A stretch of DNA of 64,000 bases from Paenibacillus taihuensis (GTDB taxonomy: Bacteria; Bacillota; Bacilli; Paenibacillales; Paenibacillaceae), in NCBI RefSeq assembly GCF_003386535.1, contig NZ_QTTN01000029.1, positions 21,282-85,281 on the forward strand, read 5' to 3'. The position numbers and the translations under genes were made by a program. Numbering within the stretch: the first letter of the stretch is position 1; the number at the start of each line of letters is the position of its first letter. The notes below the pieces were generated by a model. The model did not search any database, was not told the DNA's origin, and saw nothing but the letters and a program-made list of their open reading frames with translations. Positions 43,665 through 53,523 of the stretch are shown here, piece by piece.

Positions 43665-43802
43665 GAAACGTTTCTATTAACTAAGTTCGACAACGCTAGC
43701 AAATCGAGTATATCTGAGTGGAATTATCAGAATTGAGCAGATATACAGTTATGTATGCGCTTTAATTGCATGAATTTAACATCTATCTTGCTGAAACGTT
43801 TC
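43665..43802 (+). promoter_or_regulatory. two LacI-type operators upstream of second lacI gene
   Basis: GAAACGTTTC occurs at 43665-43674 and 43793-43802, 128 bases apart. A degenerate half-like site (GAAACGGAT, near 43638) lies further upstream. Two spaced operators allow repression by looping. The second copy is 30 bases before the regulator's start, consistent with autoregulation. The rest of the 43300-43831 gap is AT-rich promoter sequence. Confidence 0.6.
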
Positions 43803-43831
43803 GAATATGTGAAGGAAAGTGATGGTTCTTT

Positions 43832-44842
43832 ATGGCTGCTACGATTAAAGATGTTGCTAAGCTTGCCGGCGTTGCCGTATCGACTGTCTCTTACGCGATG
43901 AACAACTCGCCGAAGATCAGCGAGGAAACGAAACGCAAAGTATTCCGGGCTGCCAAGGAACTGAACTTCCGGCCAAGCGGAGCTGCCCGTAACTTGAAGA
44001 AGCGCAAGACCCACACGATCGGCTTGTTCCTATACGATCTTGGCGGTCCGTTCTACAGCCAAGTCATCGAAGGGGTGCAAGAAGTCGTTGCCTCGCACGG
44101 ATTCAATCTGGTGGTGTGCAGTACATACGGCGGAGAGAACAGCTCCGCACACCGATTTATGCTGGAACAGTTTGTAGATGGCGCGATCATCATGGGCTCA
44201 TCGATTAGTGACAGCTTGATTCTCCAGGTCGCATCGGAATCATTCCCGATCGTGGTGCTGGATAGGGAGCTGAAGGGTGATTACGTGCACAACGTGCTCA
44301 TCACCTACGAGCAGGGAGCTTACGACGCCGTCTCTCATCTGATCAAGCTCGGTCGGCGCAAGATTGAGTTTCTAAGCGGACCGGTCACCTCCTTCGATAA
44401 CTCGCTTCGCTATAACGGCTATAAGCGGGCGCTTGAAGATCATGGCTTGAAGGTGCCGAAGAAGATCAGCATGTTCGGGCGATGCCTGGAAGTCGGCGGC
44501 TATCAAGCGGCGAAGGTGATGCTGGCGGGCAGTCAGCTGCCCGACGCTATATTCTCCGCGAATGACGAGATGGCAATCGGCGCGATTCGCGCAATGGCCG
44601 AGGTTGGCGTACAGGTGCCGGATGACATCGCGGTTGTCGGCTTCGACAACATCAATCTCGGACCCTATGTCACTCCGCCGCTTACGACGATTGGACACTC
44701 CAAGTACGAGGTTGGCGCAATTGCCACGCAGCTCATGTTCAGCGCGCAGCGCGAAGGAAACTCGATTCTGCTGCCGACTCAGCTTGTTGTCCGCAATTCT
44801 TGCGGGTTCAAGGATAGCGTAAATGACTTCCATACTCCATGA
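43832..44842 (+). CDS. LacI-family transcriptional regulator
   Basis: A 336-residue protein: HTH (ATIKDVAKLAGVAVSTVSYA), hinge (NFRPSGAARNLKKRK) and sugar-binding core (HTIGLFLYDLGGPFYSQVIE; FSANDEMAIGAIRAMAE; VVGFDNINLGPYVTPPLTTI). Its DNA-binding helix is close to that of the first LacI protein (34945), so both may recognise the same operators. It heads the second import block, starting 113 bases before the binding-protein gene. The closest ribosome-site-like sequence (GAAGGA) is somewhat far from the ATG. Confidence 0.92.
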   Translation: MAATIKDVAKLAGVAVSTVSYAMNNSPKISEETKRKVFRAAKELNFRPSGAARNLKKRKTHTIGLFLYDLGGPFYSQVIEGVQEVVASHGFNLVVCSTYGGENSSAHRFMLEQFVDGAIIMGSSISDSLILQVASESFPIVVLDRELKGDYVHNVLITYEQGAYDAVSHLIKLGRRKIEFLSGPVTSFDNSLRYNGYKRALEDHGLKVPKKISMFGRCLEVGGYQAAKVMLAGSQLPDAIFSANDEMAIGAIRAMAEVGVQVPDDIAVVGFDNINLGPYVTPPLTTIGHSKYEVGAIATQLMFSAQREGNSILLPTQLVVRNSCGFKDSVNDFHTP

Positions 44843-44955
44843 AAGGTGGCGATGCTCGGGGAAAGTGCTGCTTGTTAGGGCAGGCAAGTCGTTTGATAAG
44901 GATTCACGTGTGCGAAATGATTTGATTTCAGACTATGATCTGGGGGAGAACTGAG

Positions 44956-46410
44956 ATGAAAAAGTCACTTTTAATGGTATTGGCTTTATCGTTTACACTC
45001 GCGGGCTGCGGTGGCGGCAACTCGAATTCGAACACAGCAACAAATGCAAATGCAGGCAATGATGCAGCATCCAATACAACGGCTAATGCAAACACGAGCA
45101 CGAATACAAGCACGGATGCGAATGCGGCGAACACTGGCGATGACGCGGCGGCAACGAATCAGCCGGCAGCAACGGATGAAGTCGTTACAATCAAGTACGC
45201 TACATGGGGCGATAAAGCAGAGAACGGCGCAGAGATGAAGCGGATCAAAGCGTTCGAAGCGACTCACCCGAATATTAAAGTTGAAATCGATAAGTCCATG
45301 GATTGGCCATGGGATGAGAAGCTGGCTGCGGCAGCGGCTGCTGACAAACTTCCAGACGTGACTTGGCTGTTCAACGTGCCGCTTGCAGTAGGCAGCGGCT
45401 GGCTTGAAGATTTGACCCCTTACCTCGAACAAGATCCTGATTTCAGCTCGGATAAGATTTACGGAAACCTGGCAGATACAGGAAAATATAACGGCAAACA
45501 ATTCGCTCTTCCTCACGGCCTCTATTCTTGGGCGATCTACATCAACAAAGATTTGTTCGCAAAAGCGAATATCCCGGTTCCAGGTCCAGACTGGAAGCTG
45601 TCCGACCTCGAAGACATTTCCAAGAAGCTGACAAACTACAACGAGCATCAATTCGGTATCGACGGCGCAGCCGGCATGGGCGATGTTCTCATTCCGAACT
45701 TCAATCCTTCACTCGGCGCATCGACTTGGGACGGCACGCAGTACAACTACACAGATCCGGCATGGGCAGAAGCGACAAACTGGGCGAACAACTTCGGTTA
45801 CAAGGACAAATCTTCCCTCCAAAGCTATAAGAAAGAAGAAAGAGACAAGTGGTACGGCAAAGATATCAGCGGCTTTAACATCGGTAAGGTCGGCATGGTA
45901 TTCGACGCGACGTGGAGCCTCACTTGGTACAAGCAAAACCTGAAGTTCAATTGGGAGATCCTCCCTGTACCAGGCGTTAACGGTCAGAAGGAAGGCCTTG
46001 TTACGGACTATGCTGGCGTAACGAAGAGCTCGAAGCATAAGAAGGAAGCGGTTGAGTTCCTGAAGTGGATGACTTATTCCAAAGACGGCTGGCTCGCACG
46101 CATCAAGGACGAAAGTCCGCTGGCGACAATGCCGCTCGTCAATGATCCGGACGTTTGGAACGCATGGCTTAATCAGCCTTTCGTAACGCCAGGCATCAAA
46201 GAGATCGTGAAGGCGATCCCGACAGGCGTACTCGAAACGTTCAAATATCAGCCAGGATTCGCGGACTTCCAATCCAAAGTAAAAGACAAGTACAACGAGA
46301 AGTTCCAGAAGGGCGAAGCTAGGCCGGAGGACGTAGCTGCAGAGCTCCAAGAGCAATCGATGCAGTACTACAATAACGCGATGGCTAAGATAACCGAGGC
46401 TACAAAATAA
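44956..46410 (+). CDS. extracellular solute-binding protein (family 1)
   Basis: About 484 residues from ATG at 44956 (MKKSLLMVLALSFTLAGCGG), with GGGGGAG 8 bases upstream. Lipobox LAGC, then an Asn/Thr/Ala-rich linker of about 45 residues and a CUT1 binding fold (VTIKYATWGDKAENGAEMKR, LEDLTPYLEQDPDFSSDKIY, KFNWEILPVPGVNG). A possible promoter (TTGATA at 44893, AATGAT at 44916) lies upstream. It is followed by a 15-bp hairpin and a second, giant binding protein, so this block contains two binding proteins and two permease pairs. Confidence 0.92.
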   Translation: MKKSLLMVLALSFTLAGCGGGNSNSNTATNANAGNDAASNTTANANTSTNTSTDANAANTGDDAAATNQPAATDEVVTIKYATWGDKAENGAEMKRIKAFEATHPNIKVEIDKSMDWPWDEKLAAAAAADKLPDVTWLFNVPLAVGSGWLEDLTPYLEQDPDFSSDKIYGNLADTGKYNGKQFALPHGLYSWAIYINKDLFAKANIPVPGPDWKLSDLEDISKKLTNYNEHQFGIDGAAGMGDVLIPNFNPSLGASTWDGTQYNYTDPAWAEATNWANNFGYKDKSSLQSYKKEERDKWYGKDISGFNIGKVGMVFDATWSLTWYKQNLKFNWEILPVPGVNGQKEGLVTDYAGVTKSSKHKKEAVEFLKWMTYSKDGWLARIKDESPLATMPLVNDPDVWNAWLNQPFVTPGIKEIVKAIPTGVLETFKYQPGFADFQSKVKDKYNEKFQKGEARPEDVAAELQEQSMQYYNNAMAKITEATK

Positions 46411-46422
46411 AGAACGTAATCA

Positions 46423-46458
46423 CAATTTTTCCTCCTCTGCAAAGAGGAGGAAAAATTG
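46423..46458 (+). terminator. perfect 15-bp intercistronic hairpin between two binding-protein genes
   Basis: CAATTTTTCCTCCTC (46423-46437) and GAGGAGGAAAAATTG (46444-46458) are exact complements with a six-base loop. No T-run follows on the plus strand. It sits just before the ribosome site of the giant binding-protein gene and contains an anti-Shine-Dalgarno-like CCTCCTC. Confidence 0.7.
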
Positions 46459-46476
46459 TTCTACTGGGGTGAAATC

Positions 46477-49400
46477 ATGAAGTTCAAACCATTGTTAGCC
46501 ATACTGACGCTTCTCTCTCTCGTGACCGCTGCTGTAGTTACACCGGTATCAATCGAGGGCCATTCGGTTACAGTCGCTGCCGAGGGAACAGCGCCTGATA
46601 ACAAAGCGAACGATAACGACGACGTGCTTGGAAACTTGTTCGGAGGAGACGGCGGCAAGAGCGAGAGCATTTCGTCCGGGGGAAGCAGCGCGACTGAATC
46701 GGATAATGCTGCTGCTGCCGATGAGGAAGAGGATACTCCGGTCAAGAAGGTAACGGAGGATACTTACCGCGACGTCTTGAAGGCTTGGAATGATAAAGGG
46801 ATTAAGGATGTGCAGTCGGGCGATATCGTCATTCACCCGAACCAATTTACCGCAGTGGGCGGCGAAGTGGAGCTGACTTCGGATTCGAAAGGCTATGACG
46901 AGCCTGTATTCGTGTGGAACGAAGACGTGCAAGCGATTGAATTGAACGTCAACGCGCCGCAAGAAGGACTGTATCAAATCAATTTCGATTACTACTCGAC
47001 TTCGGACAAAATCATTCCCATTGAGCGGGCGATTGAAGTAAACGGCTCTTATCCTTTTTTTGAAGCAAGACGATTCGTATTATACAAGCTTTGGACGGAC
47101 GAGAATGCGCAGTTCGATCGGGATGGACTCGGCAATGAAGTGCCTGCAAGCCAGAAGCAGATCAAACAATGGCAGACAGCTCCGATTAGGGATGCGAGTT
47201 ATTTTAATGCAGAACCTTTGCGCTTTCATCTGAAGCAAGGGATGAACACAATCAAGCTTAACAACCTGCGTGAAGCTGCCCTATTTGGCCGCATCGTCAT
47301 CTCAGCGCCTGAAGTGCTGCCGAAGTATGAGCAGTACAAGCAGGAGCATCAATTGCCGAAAGCAGGCAAGACGCTCATTACGGTGGAAGCCGAGCATCCG
47401 CAGACGAAATCTCAGCCTTCGATACGCGCGATTGCCAGCGGAGACGCGACGGTAGCGCCGCATGTAAGCGGGAAAATCAGGCTGAATACGCTTGGCGGCG
47501 AGACGATCGCAACGAGCGGCGATCCGGATGAGAATGAGCAGGCATGGCAAGCGGGCGGTCAACGTGCGACATGGAAAGTGAAAGTCGATAAGGCGGGCTC
47601 TTACCAATTGGCATTTAAGTACTTGCAAACCGGGAAGACGAGCATGCCGGTATATCGGACTTTGATGATAGATGGTAGAGTGCCATTCCAGGAAGCGAAT
47701 GAATACGCGTTCCCGTACACGGAAGACTGGCGCAACGAAGTGCTGTCGGATCAAGCGGGCAAGCCGTATCAGTTCAACCTGACGGCGGGCGAGCATGAAA
47801 TTTCGCTTACAGCCGACGCTGCTCCATATGGCCCCGTTATTGAAGAGATTAAGAAAGTGATGTGGGATATCAACACACTCGCGCTGGAAATCAAGATGGC
47901 GACGGGCAACACGATGGATACGAACCGCGACTGGGATATCAGCAAGCAGATGCCGGATTTGGCCGCGAAATTGCAAGGCTTCGCCGCTACGCTTCGCAAG
48001 CAGTATGAGGCATTGAAGGTGCTTGCAGGCAGCAATCCAGACCAAGCGAGCAATTTGCTCGTCGCAGCGGAAACGCTGGAACGGCTGGCGAAAGAACCGG
48101 ATAAAATCCCGTATCAATTCAACCGGTTGTCGGAAGGCTCCGGTTCTGTCCTTCAGACGCTGGGCGTCATCAATACGAAGCTGCCGAACCAGCCGATCCA
48201 GCTTGACCGCTTTTATATTTATCAAGACAGCAAGCTGCCAAGCGAGAAAGTCGGGTTCTTCAAATCGCTATGGAACAGCATTGCTGCATTCTTCAAATCG
48301 TTCACAACCGACTACTCGCAAGTATCGGCTGACGATAAAGATTCGCTGCAAATCTGGGTCAACCGTTCGCGGCAAAATGTGATGCAGATGCAGCAGCTCA
48401 TCAATCAGGAATTTACGAAAAAGACCGGTATTAAAGTGACGCTGTCCATTATGCCTGACGAAGGCAAGCTCGTTCTGGCAAGTGCAGCGGGCAATGCGCC
48501 TGATGCCGCGCTCGGCGTCAGCAACTATATTCCGTTCCGTCTCGCGGCGCGCGGCGCACTTGAGGATATGAACCATTTCCAAGGCTTCGACGAAGTGGAG
48601 AAACGATTCTCGCCAGGTGCGCTCGTTCCGGTGACGTTCGACAACAAGCTGTATGCCTTGCCGGAAACACAGAGCTTCTGGGTCATGTTCTACCGCAAAG
48701 ATATTCTCGATGCGCTGAACATTCCGGTTCCGGACACGATGGATGAAGTGAAGCAGATTTTGCCGGAGCTGCAGCGTTTCGGGATGAACTTCTATCTCCC
48801 GCTCTCGCAAACCGGAGGCTTTAAGCCGTACAACAACACCGTTCCGTTCATCTATCAGCACGGAGGCAAGCTCTATACGGACGATGGCCTTAAGTCGGCA
48901 ATCGACCAAGACGAAGCGCTGGCGGGTCTTAAAGAAATGACGGACATGTTCAGCGTATACAGCGTCCCGCTGCAAGTGCCGAGCTTCTATAATCAGTTCC
49001 GCGACGGCAGCTTGCCGATCGGTATCGCGGATGCAACGACGTATATTCAATTGACCGCCGCTGCACCGGAAATTGCCGGCTGGTGGAAGATCGCGCCATA
49101 TCCGGGCGTGAAAGGCAAGGATGGCGTCGTCAACCGGACTGCCCCGGGAACAGGCGCAACAGCGATTATGTTCAACAGCAGCAAGAAGAAAGACAAGACG
49201 TGGCAGTTCCTGCAATGGTGGACTTCGGAAAAGACGCAGGTCCGCTTCGGTAACGATCTCGAGGCGATTTACGGACCGACGTACAAATGGAATACGGCGA
49301 ACGTCGAGGCGTTCAGCCAGCTGTCCTGGCCGAAGGAAGATATTGAAGTGATTCAAGAGCAGTGGAAATGGCTGTGGGATATTCCGCGTTACTTCGGCGA

Positions 49401-49623
49401 CTACATGGTCGAGCGGGAAATCAGCGACGCCTGGAACAAAGTCGTCTTCGACGGGTTTAATGCACGGCGGGCGATGGAAGACGCCGTCATTAACGGCAAT
49501 CGCGAAATCAAGAAGCAGCTGACGGATTTCGGTTATTTGAAGAACGGCAAGGTTGTGAAACCGCTGCATGTGCCGATTATGCCGAACATGGAAGATATGG
49601 CCAAAGAAGGTGAGCAGAAATGA
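46477..49623 (+). CDS. giant extracellular solute-binding protein with N-terminal sandwich domains
   Basis: About 1048 residues from ATG at 46477 ([20 protein letters not shown]), GGGGTGA 6 bases upstream. Signal peptide, acidic low-complexity linker, then two similar carbohydrate-binding-module-like sandwiches (residues ~105-275 and ~300-455). Both repeats contain a Y-x-I/L-x-F-x-Y pattern ([26 protein letters not shown]) and a PxxRxxxxxGxxPFxEA pattern. A helical stretch (~460-590) follows, then a full family-1 binding domain (~605-1030; [40 protein letters not shown]). No lipobox is evident. Ordinary binding proteins are about 450 residues. Its stop overlaps the permease start by 4 bases. 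Confidence 0.85.
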   Translation: MKFKPLLAILTLLSLVTAAVVTPVSIEGHSVTVAAEGTAPDNKANDNDDVLGNLFGGDGGKSESISSGGSSATESDNAAAADEEEDTPVKKVTEDTYRDVLKAWNDKGIKDVQSGDIVIHPNQFTAVGGEVELTSDSKGYDEPVFVWNEDVQAIELNVNAPQEGLYQINFDYYSTSDKIIPIERAIEVNGSYPFFEARRFVLYKLWTDENAQFDRDGLGNEVPASQKQIKQWQTAPIRDASYFNAEPLRFHLKQGMNTIKLNNLREAALFGRIVISAPEVLPKYEQYKQEHQLPKAGKTLITVEAEHPQTKSQPSIRAIASGDATVAPHVSGKIRLNTLGGETIATSGDPDENEQAWQAGGQRATWKVKVDKAGSYQLAFKYLQTGKTSMPVYRTLMIDGRVPFQEANEYAFPYTEDWRNEVLSDQAGKPYQFNLTAGEHEISLTADAAPYGPVIEEIKKVMWDINTLALEIKMATGNTMDTNRDWDISKQMPDLAAKLQGFAATLRKQYEALKVLAGSNPDQASNLLVAAETLERLAKEPDKIPYQFNRLSEGSGSVLQTLGVINTKLPNQPIQLDRFYIYQDSKLPSEKVGFFKSLWNSIAAFFKSFTTDYSQVSADDKDSLQIWVNRSRQNVMQMQQLINQEFTKKTGIKVTLSIMPDEGKLVLASAAGNAPDAALGVSNYIPFRLAARGALEDMNHFQGFDEVEKRFSPGALVPVTFDNKLYALPETQSFWVMFYRKDILDALNIPVPDTMDEVKQILPELQRFGMNFYLPLSQTGGFKPYNNTVPFIYQHGGKLYTDDGLKSAIDQDEALAGLKEMTDMFSVYSVPLQVPSFYNQFRDGSLPIGIADATTYIQLTAAAPEIAGWWKIAPYPGVKGKDGVVNRTAPGTGATAIMFNSSKKKDKTWQFLQWWTSEKTQVRFGNDLEAIYGPTYKWNTANVEAFSQLSWPKEDIEVIQEQWKWLWDIPRYFGDYMVEREISDAWNKVVFDGFNARRAMEDAVINGNREIKKQLTDFGYLKNGKVVKPLHVPIMPNMEDMAKEGEQK

Positions 49624-50525
49624 AGCCGGCAACGGTAAAAGCGATCAAAAACGAGCTTAGCGCGTATGGGTTTATCAGCCCTTTTCTCCTTATTTTTACA
49701 GTGCTTGTCGTCGTGCCTGTCGTCACGGCCATCTACTTGTCCTTTACAGACTTCAACTCGATTCAGACGCCGAAGTTCATTGGACTGACCAACTACGTCA
49801 ACCTGATTACGCAGGATAATGCGTTCATGATGTACGTGCTTCCGAATACGCTGAAGTTCGCGCTGCTCGTCGGACCGGGAGGATACTTGCTATCCTTCTG
49901 GCTCGCGTGGCTGCTCGCGCAAATCCCGCGCCGCTCGCGTACGGTGCTGGCGCTGGCGATCTACTCTCCTTCGCTCACTGCTGCAGTAGCGATGGCGGTC
50001 GTTTGGCTCGTTATTTTCAGCGGTAACGCATCGGGGTATTTGAACCATTTTCTAATGAGTCTAGCCATCATTAATGAGCCTATTCAATGGACACAGTCGC
50101 CGCATTATCTGATGCCGATCATGGTTACGGTCTCGCTCTGGAACAGCATGGGCGTCGGCTTCCTGGCCATGCTCGCCGGCATTCTGAACATTAACGGCGA
50201 AATGTATGAGGCCGGTTACATTGACGGGATTCGTACAAGGCTGCAGGAGGTTTGGTATATCACCATTCCGAGCATGAAGCCGCAAATGCTGTTCGGCGCC
50301 GTCATGGCTGTCGTCGGCACTTTCCAGGCTGGCGCCATCGGCGTGCAATTGTCGGGCGCGAACCCGACGCCGCAAAATGCCGGTCAACTGATGGTCAACC
50401 ACATCGAGGATTACGGCTTTCTGCGCTACGATATGGGCTACGCTTCGGCGGTTTCCGTCGTCCTGCTCATTATTGTTTACGGGTTTTCCAAGCTGTGCTG
50501 GCGTTTGTTCGGCGAGTCCGACTAA
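49620..50525 (+). CDS. sugar ABC transporter permease (pair 1, MalF type)
   Basis: A 301-residue six-helix permease whose start (ATGA) overlaps the giant binding-protein stop by 4 bases, so translation is coupled and the two very probably work together. EAA loop: [20 protein letters not shown], with Gly in place of the third residue. An extended extracytoplasmic loop follows ([20 protein letters not shown]). It pairs with the next gene. Confidence 0.9.
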   Translation: MKPATVKAIKNELSAYGFISPFLLIFTVLVVVPVVTAIYLSFTDFNSIQTPKFIGLTNYVNLITQDNAFMMYVLPNTLKFALLVGPGGYLLSFWLAWLLAQIPRRSRTVLALAIYSPSLTAAVAMAVVWLVIFSGNASGYLNHFLMSLAIINEPIQWTQSPHYLMPIMVTVSLWNSMGVGFLAMLAGILNINGEMYEAGYIDGIRTRLQEVWYITIPSMKPQMLFGAVMAVVGTFQAGAIGVQLSGANPTPQNAGQLMVNHIEDYGFLRYDMGYASAVSVVLLIIVYGFSKLCWRLFGESD

Positions 50526-50569
50526 AGCCGTCAACCGATTAGACGAATGGGAGAAGGTGACCTGCACGA

Positions 50570-51451
50570 ATGGCTTCATTTCATGGCAATAAAATCAATC
50601 CGGATCGACTGAGCTTCGGACAGTGGAAGTTTTTCACGTTCTTGATTACACTCTCGGTCTTTATGATCTTGCCGATTATATTTATTTTCTCACAGGCGCT
50701 GAAGCCCGTTGATGAACTGTTTCTATATCCGCCGAAGCTGTTTGTCCATCATCCGACATGGGGCAACTTCGCGCAGCTGTTCAGCGTCAGCAACGTTGCG
50801 GCTGTGCCGAAGACCAAATATCTATTCAACAGCATTCTCGTGACGGCGGCGGTTGTCTTCCTGTCGATCGTGCTCTGTTCCATGACTGGCTTCGCCCTTT
50901 CGAAGAAAGAGTTCAAGATGAAGAAAGTCGTGTTCGAGATTAACATTATCGCGCTCATGTTCGTTCCGGCAGCGGTTACGATTCCCCGCTACCTTGTCGT
51001 TCAGAAGCTGTATCTGATGGATAGCTATTGGGGCCACATCCTGCCGATGCTGTCGCTGCCTGTCGGCGTATTCCTCGTCAAGCAGTTCGTCGATCAGATC
51101 CCGAACGCGCTTATCGAAGCGGCAAAGCTTGACGGCGCGAATGACTATTATGTATTCCGCAAGCTCGTCATCCCGATGATTATGCCTGCGCTCGCGACGG
51201 TGTCGATTCTGGCCTTCCAGCTTGCATGGAACAACTCGGAGACCTCGACGCTGTTCATGAGCAAAGAAACGCTCAAGACGTTCGCGTTCTACATGAGTAC
51301 GCTAACGACGACGACCGCGATGGAGAATAACATTGCAGGCCAAGGGATGGCTGCTGCTGCGGCACTTCTGATGTTTATACCAAACTTGCTCATCTTCATC
51401 TTCATGCAAAGCAAAGTGATGGATACGATGGCGCATTCCGGATTGAAGTGA
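50570..51451 (+). CDS. carbohydrate ABC transporter permease (pair 1, MalG type)
   Basis: A 293-residue six-helix permease with EAA loop EAAKLDGANDYYVFRKLVIP. It begins 44 bases after its partner with GAAGGTGA upstream. Helices are visible at both ends (FFTFLITLSVFMILPIIFIF; AALLMFIPNLLIFIFMQ). It forms the first channel of the block. The next gene, for the NHL/Yip1-like protein, starts about 11 bases after its stop. Confidence 0.9.
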   Translation: MASFHGNKINPDRLSFGQWKFFTFLITLSVFMILPIIFIFSQALKPVDELFLYPPKLFVHHPTWGNFAQLFSVSNVAAVPKTKYLFNSILVTAAVVFLSIVLCSMTGFALSKKEFKMKKVVFEINIIALMFVPAAVTIPRYLVVQKLYLMDSYWGHILPMLSLPVGVFLVKQFVDQIPNALIEAAKLDGANDYYVFRKLVIPMIMPALATVSILAFQLAWNNSETSTLFMSKETLKTFAFYMSTLTTTTAMENNIAGQGMAAAAALLMFIPNLLIFIFMQSKVMDTMAHSGLK

Positions 51452-51462
51452 GGGGGAGAACG

Positions 51463-53523
51463 ATGCTCAGATTCAAGCGAATCATCATACTTCTCGCCGC
51501 GATTGCGCTGCTCCTTAGCTGCTCCACTGCTTATGCGGACGTTCCTTACAACACGTTCACCATTGACGATGGCAAAGGCATTATGATGCAGAACGCCTAC
51601 ACGCCTGTAGGCGCAATCGATGGCTACAGCATATTTGGCGAGAATGAAGCGGCAAGCGGCGGGAAGGTCGAGCTTAGAAACCCGCAGGATATTTTCGTAG
51701 ATAACGAAGACAACGTCTACATTGCGGATACGGATAACGGACGGATTGTGGTGCTGGATTCCTGGGGCAACTTCATTCGCGTCATCGGCCAAGGACAGCT
51801 GAAGCAGCCGAAAGGCGTATTCGTGACCGATACGCATGACGTCTATGTCGCGGACTATGGGAAGCAAAGCGTCCTCGTCTTCAGTCAGGACGGCCGGTTG
51901 AAATCCACAATCGGCAAGCCGAAGTCGAAGCTGTATGGCAAAGATACGCCGTTCAAGCCGCAGAAGGTCATTGTCGATAAACGCGGCAGCATCTACATCA
52001 TCGGCGAAGGTCTTATTCAAGGCCTTGTCCGGCTTAGCCCAGACGGCAAGTTTCTCGGATACTTCGGCGGTAACCGCGCCGGCTTCAACCTGCTCAAGAC
52101 GCTGCAGCGGATCTTCTATACGAAGCAGCAGCTGAGCAAGATGACGCGCGAGATGCCGATTTCGCCGACAAACATCGCAGTCGATGATGAAGGACTTATC
52201 TATACAAGCACGACCGGCATCAACGGCGGCGCGATCAAGAAGCTGAACGTAGCCGGCAAGGATTTGCTCGGAGGCACTTGGTCGCTCAATCAAATTTCAG
52301 ATATTACCGTCGACTGGATGGGCAATATCTACGCAGTTGATTCCGTTGAGGGCCTCATTCTGGAATACAACAGAGACGGCAATCTGATGTTCATCTTCAG
52401 CGGCAGCGATACAGGCGAGCAGCGGCTAGGCCTGCTGCGTGCGCCGACCGGCGTTGCGGTAACATCCGACGGCAGGCTGCTCGTACTCAGCGGCGAGCGC
52501 GGGAACATCCAAGTGTTCAAGCCAACGGCATTCACTGAGCTGGTGCATGAAGCGTTAGGGCTGTACCTGGACGGCAAGTACGTGCAGAGCCGCGAGCCTT
52601 GGAATGAAGTGCTGCGTCAGAACAGCTTGTTCTCGCTCGCGCACACCGGTATCGGCCTTGCTTACTTCAAGGAAGGCAAGTACAAGGAGGCTTTCGCCGA
52701 ATTCCAGTTCTCCAAGAACAAAGCGGAATATTCCAATGCGTATTGGGAGCTGCGCCGGATCTGGATTATGGATCATGCGGTCGATGTTGCTGTTGGCTTC
52801 GCAGCGGTCGTTGTTCTCTGGGCAGCGGTTCGATTCTCTTATCGCCGCTTTAGCTTCGGCAGTCCGGTCGTGCAAGGCTGGACCGCTATGAAGGAACAGC
52901 GCTTCATCGCTCAGCTGCTGCATCCGTTCCGGATGCTGCGTCATCCGATCGACGGCTATTACGAGCTGGAGCATAACGGCAAAGCTTCGGTCGCATCTGC
53001 AACGGTGCTCCTTGTGATCATGTACACCGTTCGATTGTTCGGACTGTACACGACGAACTTCTTGTTCTCGTCGATAGAACCGCTTCAGATCAATCTCGTT
53101 ACCGAGCTGCTGAAGCTGATGATTCCTCTATTCGCTTGGGTTATCTCGAACTATCTCGTCAGCGTCATCAATGACGGTGAAGGCAGCTTCAAGAACATCT
53201 ACAAAGGGACGGTTTACGCTCTGTCCCCGTACATCATCTTCGCGATTCCGCTGGCTATTATTTCGCGGGCGCTGACGCTGATGGAAGGCGTTATTTATAA
53301 CTACTCCTACGATTTCATCCTGCTGTGGAGCGCGGTGCTCATCTTCATTATGGTGAAAGAGATCCACGGCTACGAGATTAAAGAATCGGTCCGAAACATC
53401 ATTCTCACACTGATTGGAATGCTCATTATGGCATTCGTTGCGTTCATCCTATTCGGCTTGTCGAACCAGGTATGGGAATTTGTTTACTCGTTATTCCAAG
53501 AGGTGAATTTGCGTGTCCACTAA
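51463..53523 (+). CDS. NHL-repeat, TPR and Yip1-like membrane protein
   Basis: About 686 residues from ATG at 51463 (MLRFKRIIILLAAIALLLSC), GAGGGGGAG upstream. Signal peptide with possible cleavage at AYA or a lipobox-like LLSC. Residues ~55-350 hold NHL propeller repeats (LRNPQDIFVDNEDNVYIADT, QPKGVFVTDTHDVYVADYGK, LRAPTGVAVTSDGRLLVLSG). Residues ~365-430 are TPR-like (LFSLAHTGIGLAYFKEGKYK). A helix at ~445 is followed by a Yip1-like five-helix domain (~480-680). It lies between two permease pairs and overlaps the next gene by 11 bases. A sensing or scaffold role at the membrane is inferred only. Confidence 0.82.
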   Translation: MLRFKRIIILLAAIALLLSCSTAYADVPYNTFTIDDGKGIMMQNAYTPVGAIDGYSIFGENEAASGGKVELRNPQDIFVDNEDNVYIADTDNGRIVVLDSWGNFIRVIGQGQLKQPKGVFVTDTHDVYVADYGKQSVLVFSQDGRLKSTIGKPKSKLYGKDTPFKPQKVIVDKRGSIYIIGEGLIQGLVRLSPDGKFLGYFGGNRAGFNLLKTLQRIFYTKQQLSKMTREMPISPTNIAVDDEGLIYTSTTGINGGAIKKLNVAGKDLLGGTWSLNQISDITVDWMGNIYAVDSVEGLILEYNRDGNLMFIFSGSDTGEQRLGLLRAPTGVAVTSDGRLLVLSGERGNIQVFKPTAFTELVHEALGLYLDGKYVQSREPWNEVLRQNSLFSLAHTGIGLAYFKEGKYKEAFAEFQFSKNKAEYSNAYWELRRIWIMDHAVDVAVGFAAVVVLWAAVRFSYRRFSFGSPVVQGWTAMKEQRFIAQLLHPFRMLRHPIDGYYELEHNGKASVASATVLLVIMYTVRLFGLYTTNFLFSSIEPLQINLVTELLKLMIPLFAWVISNYLVSVINDGEGSFKNIYKGTVYALSPYIIFAIPLAIISRALTLMEGVIYNYSYDFILLWSAVLIFIMVKEIHGYEIKESVRNIILTLIGMLIMAFVAFILFGLSNQVWEFVYSLFQEVNLRVH

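Noticed and set aside
48268..49632. Minus-strand 454-codon open frame under the giant binding protein
   Set aside because: Long, but its composition is typical of an antisense shadow and no motif is recognisable.
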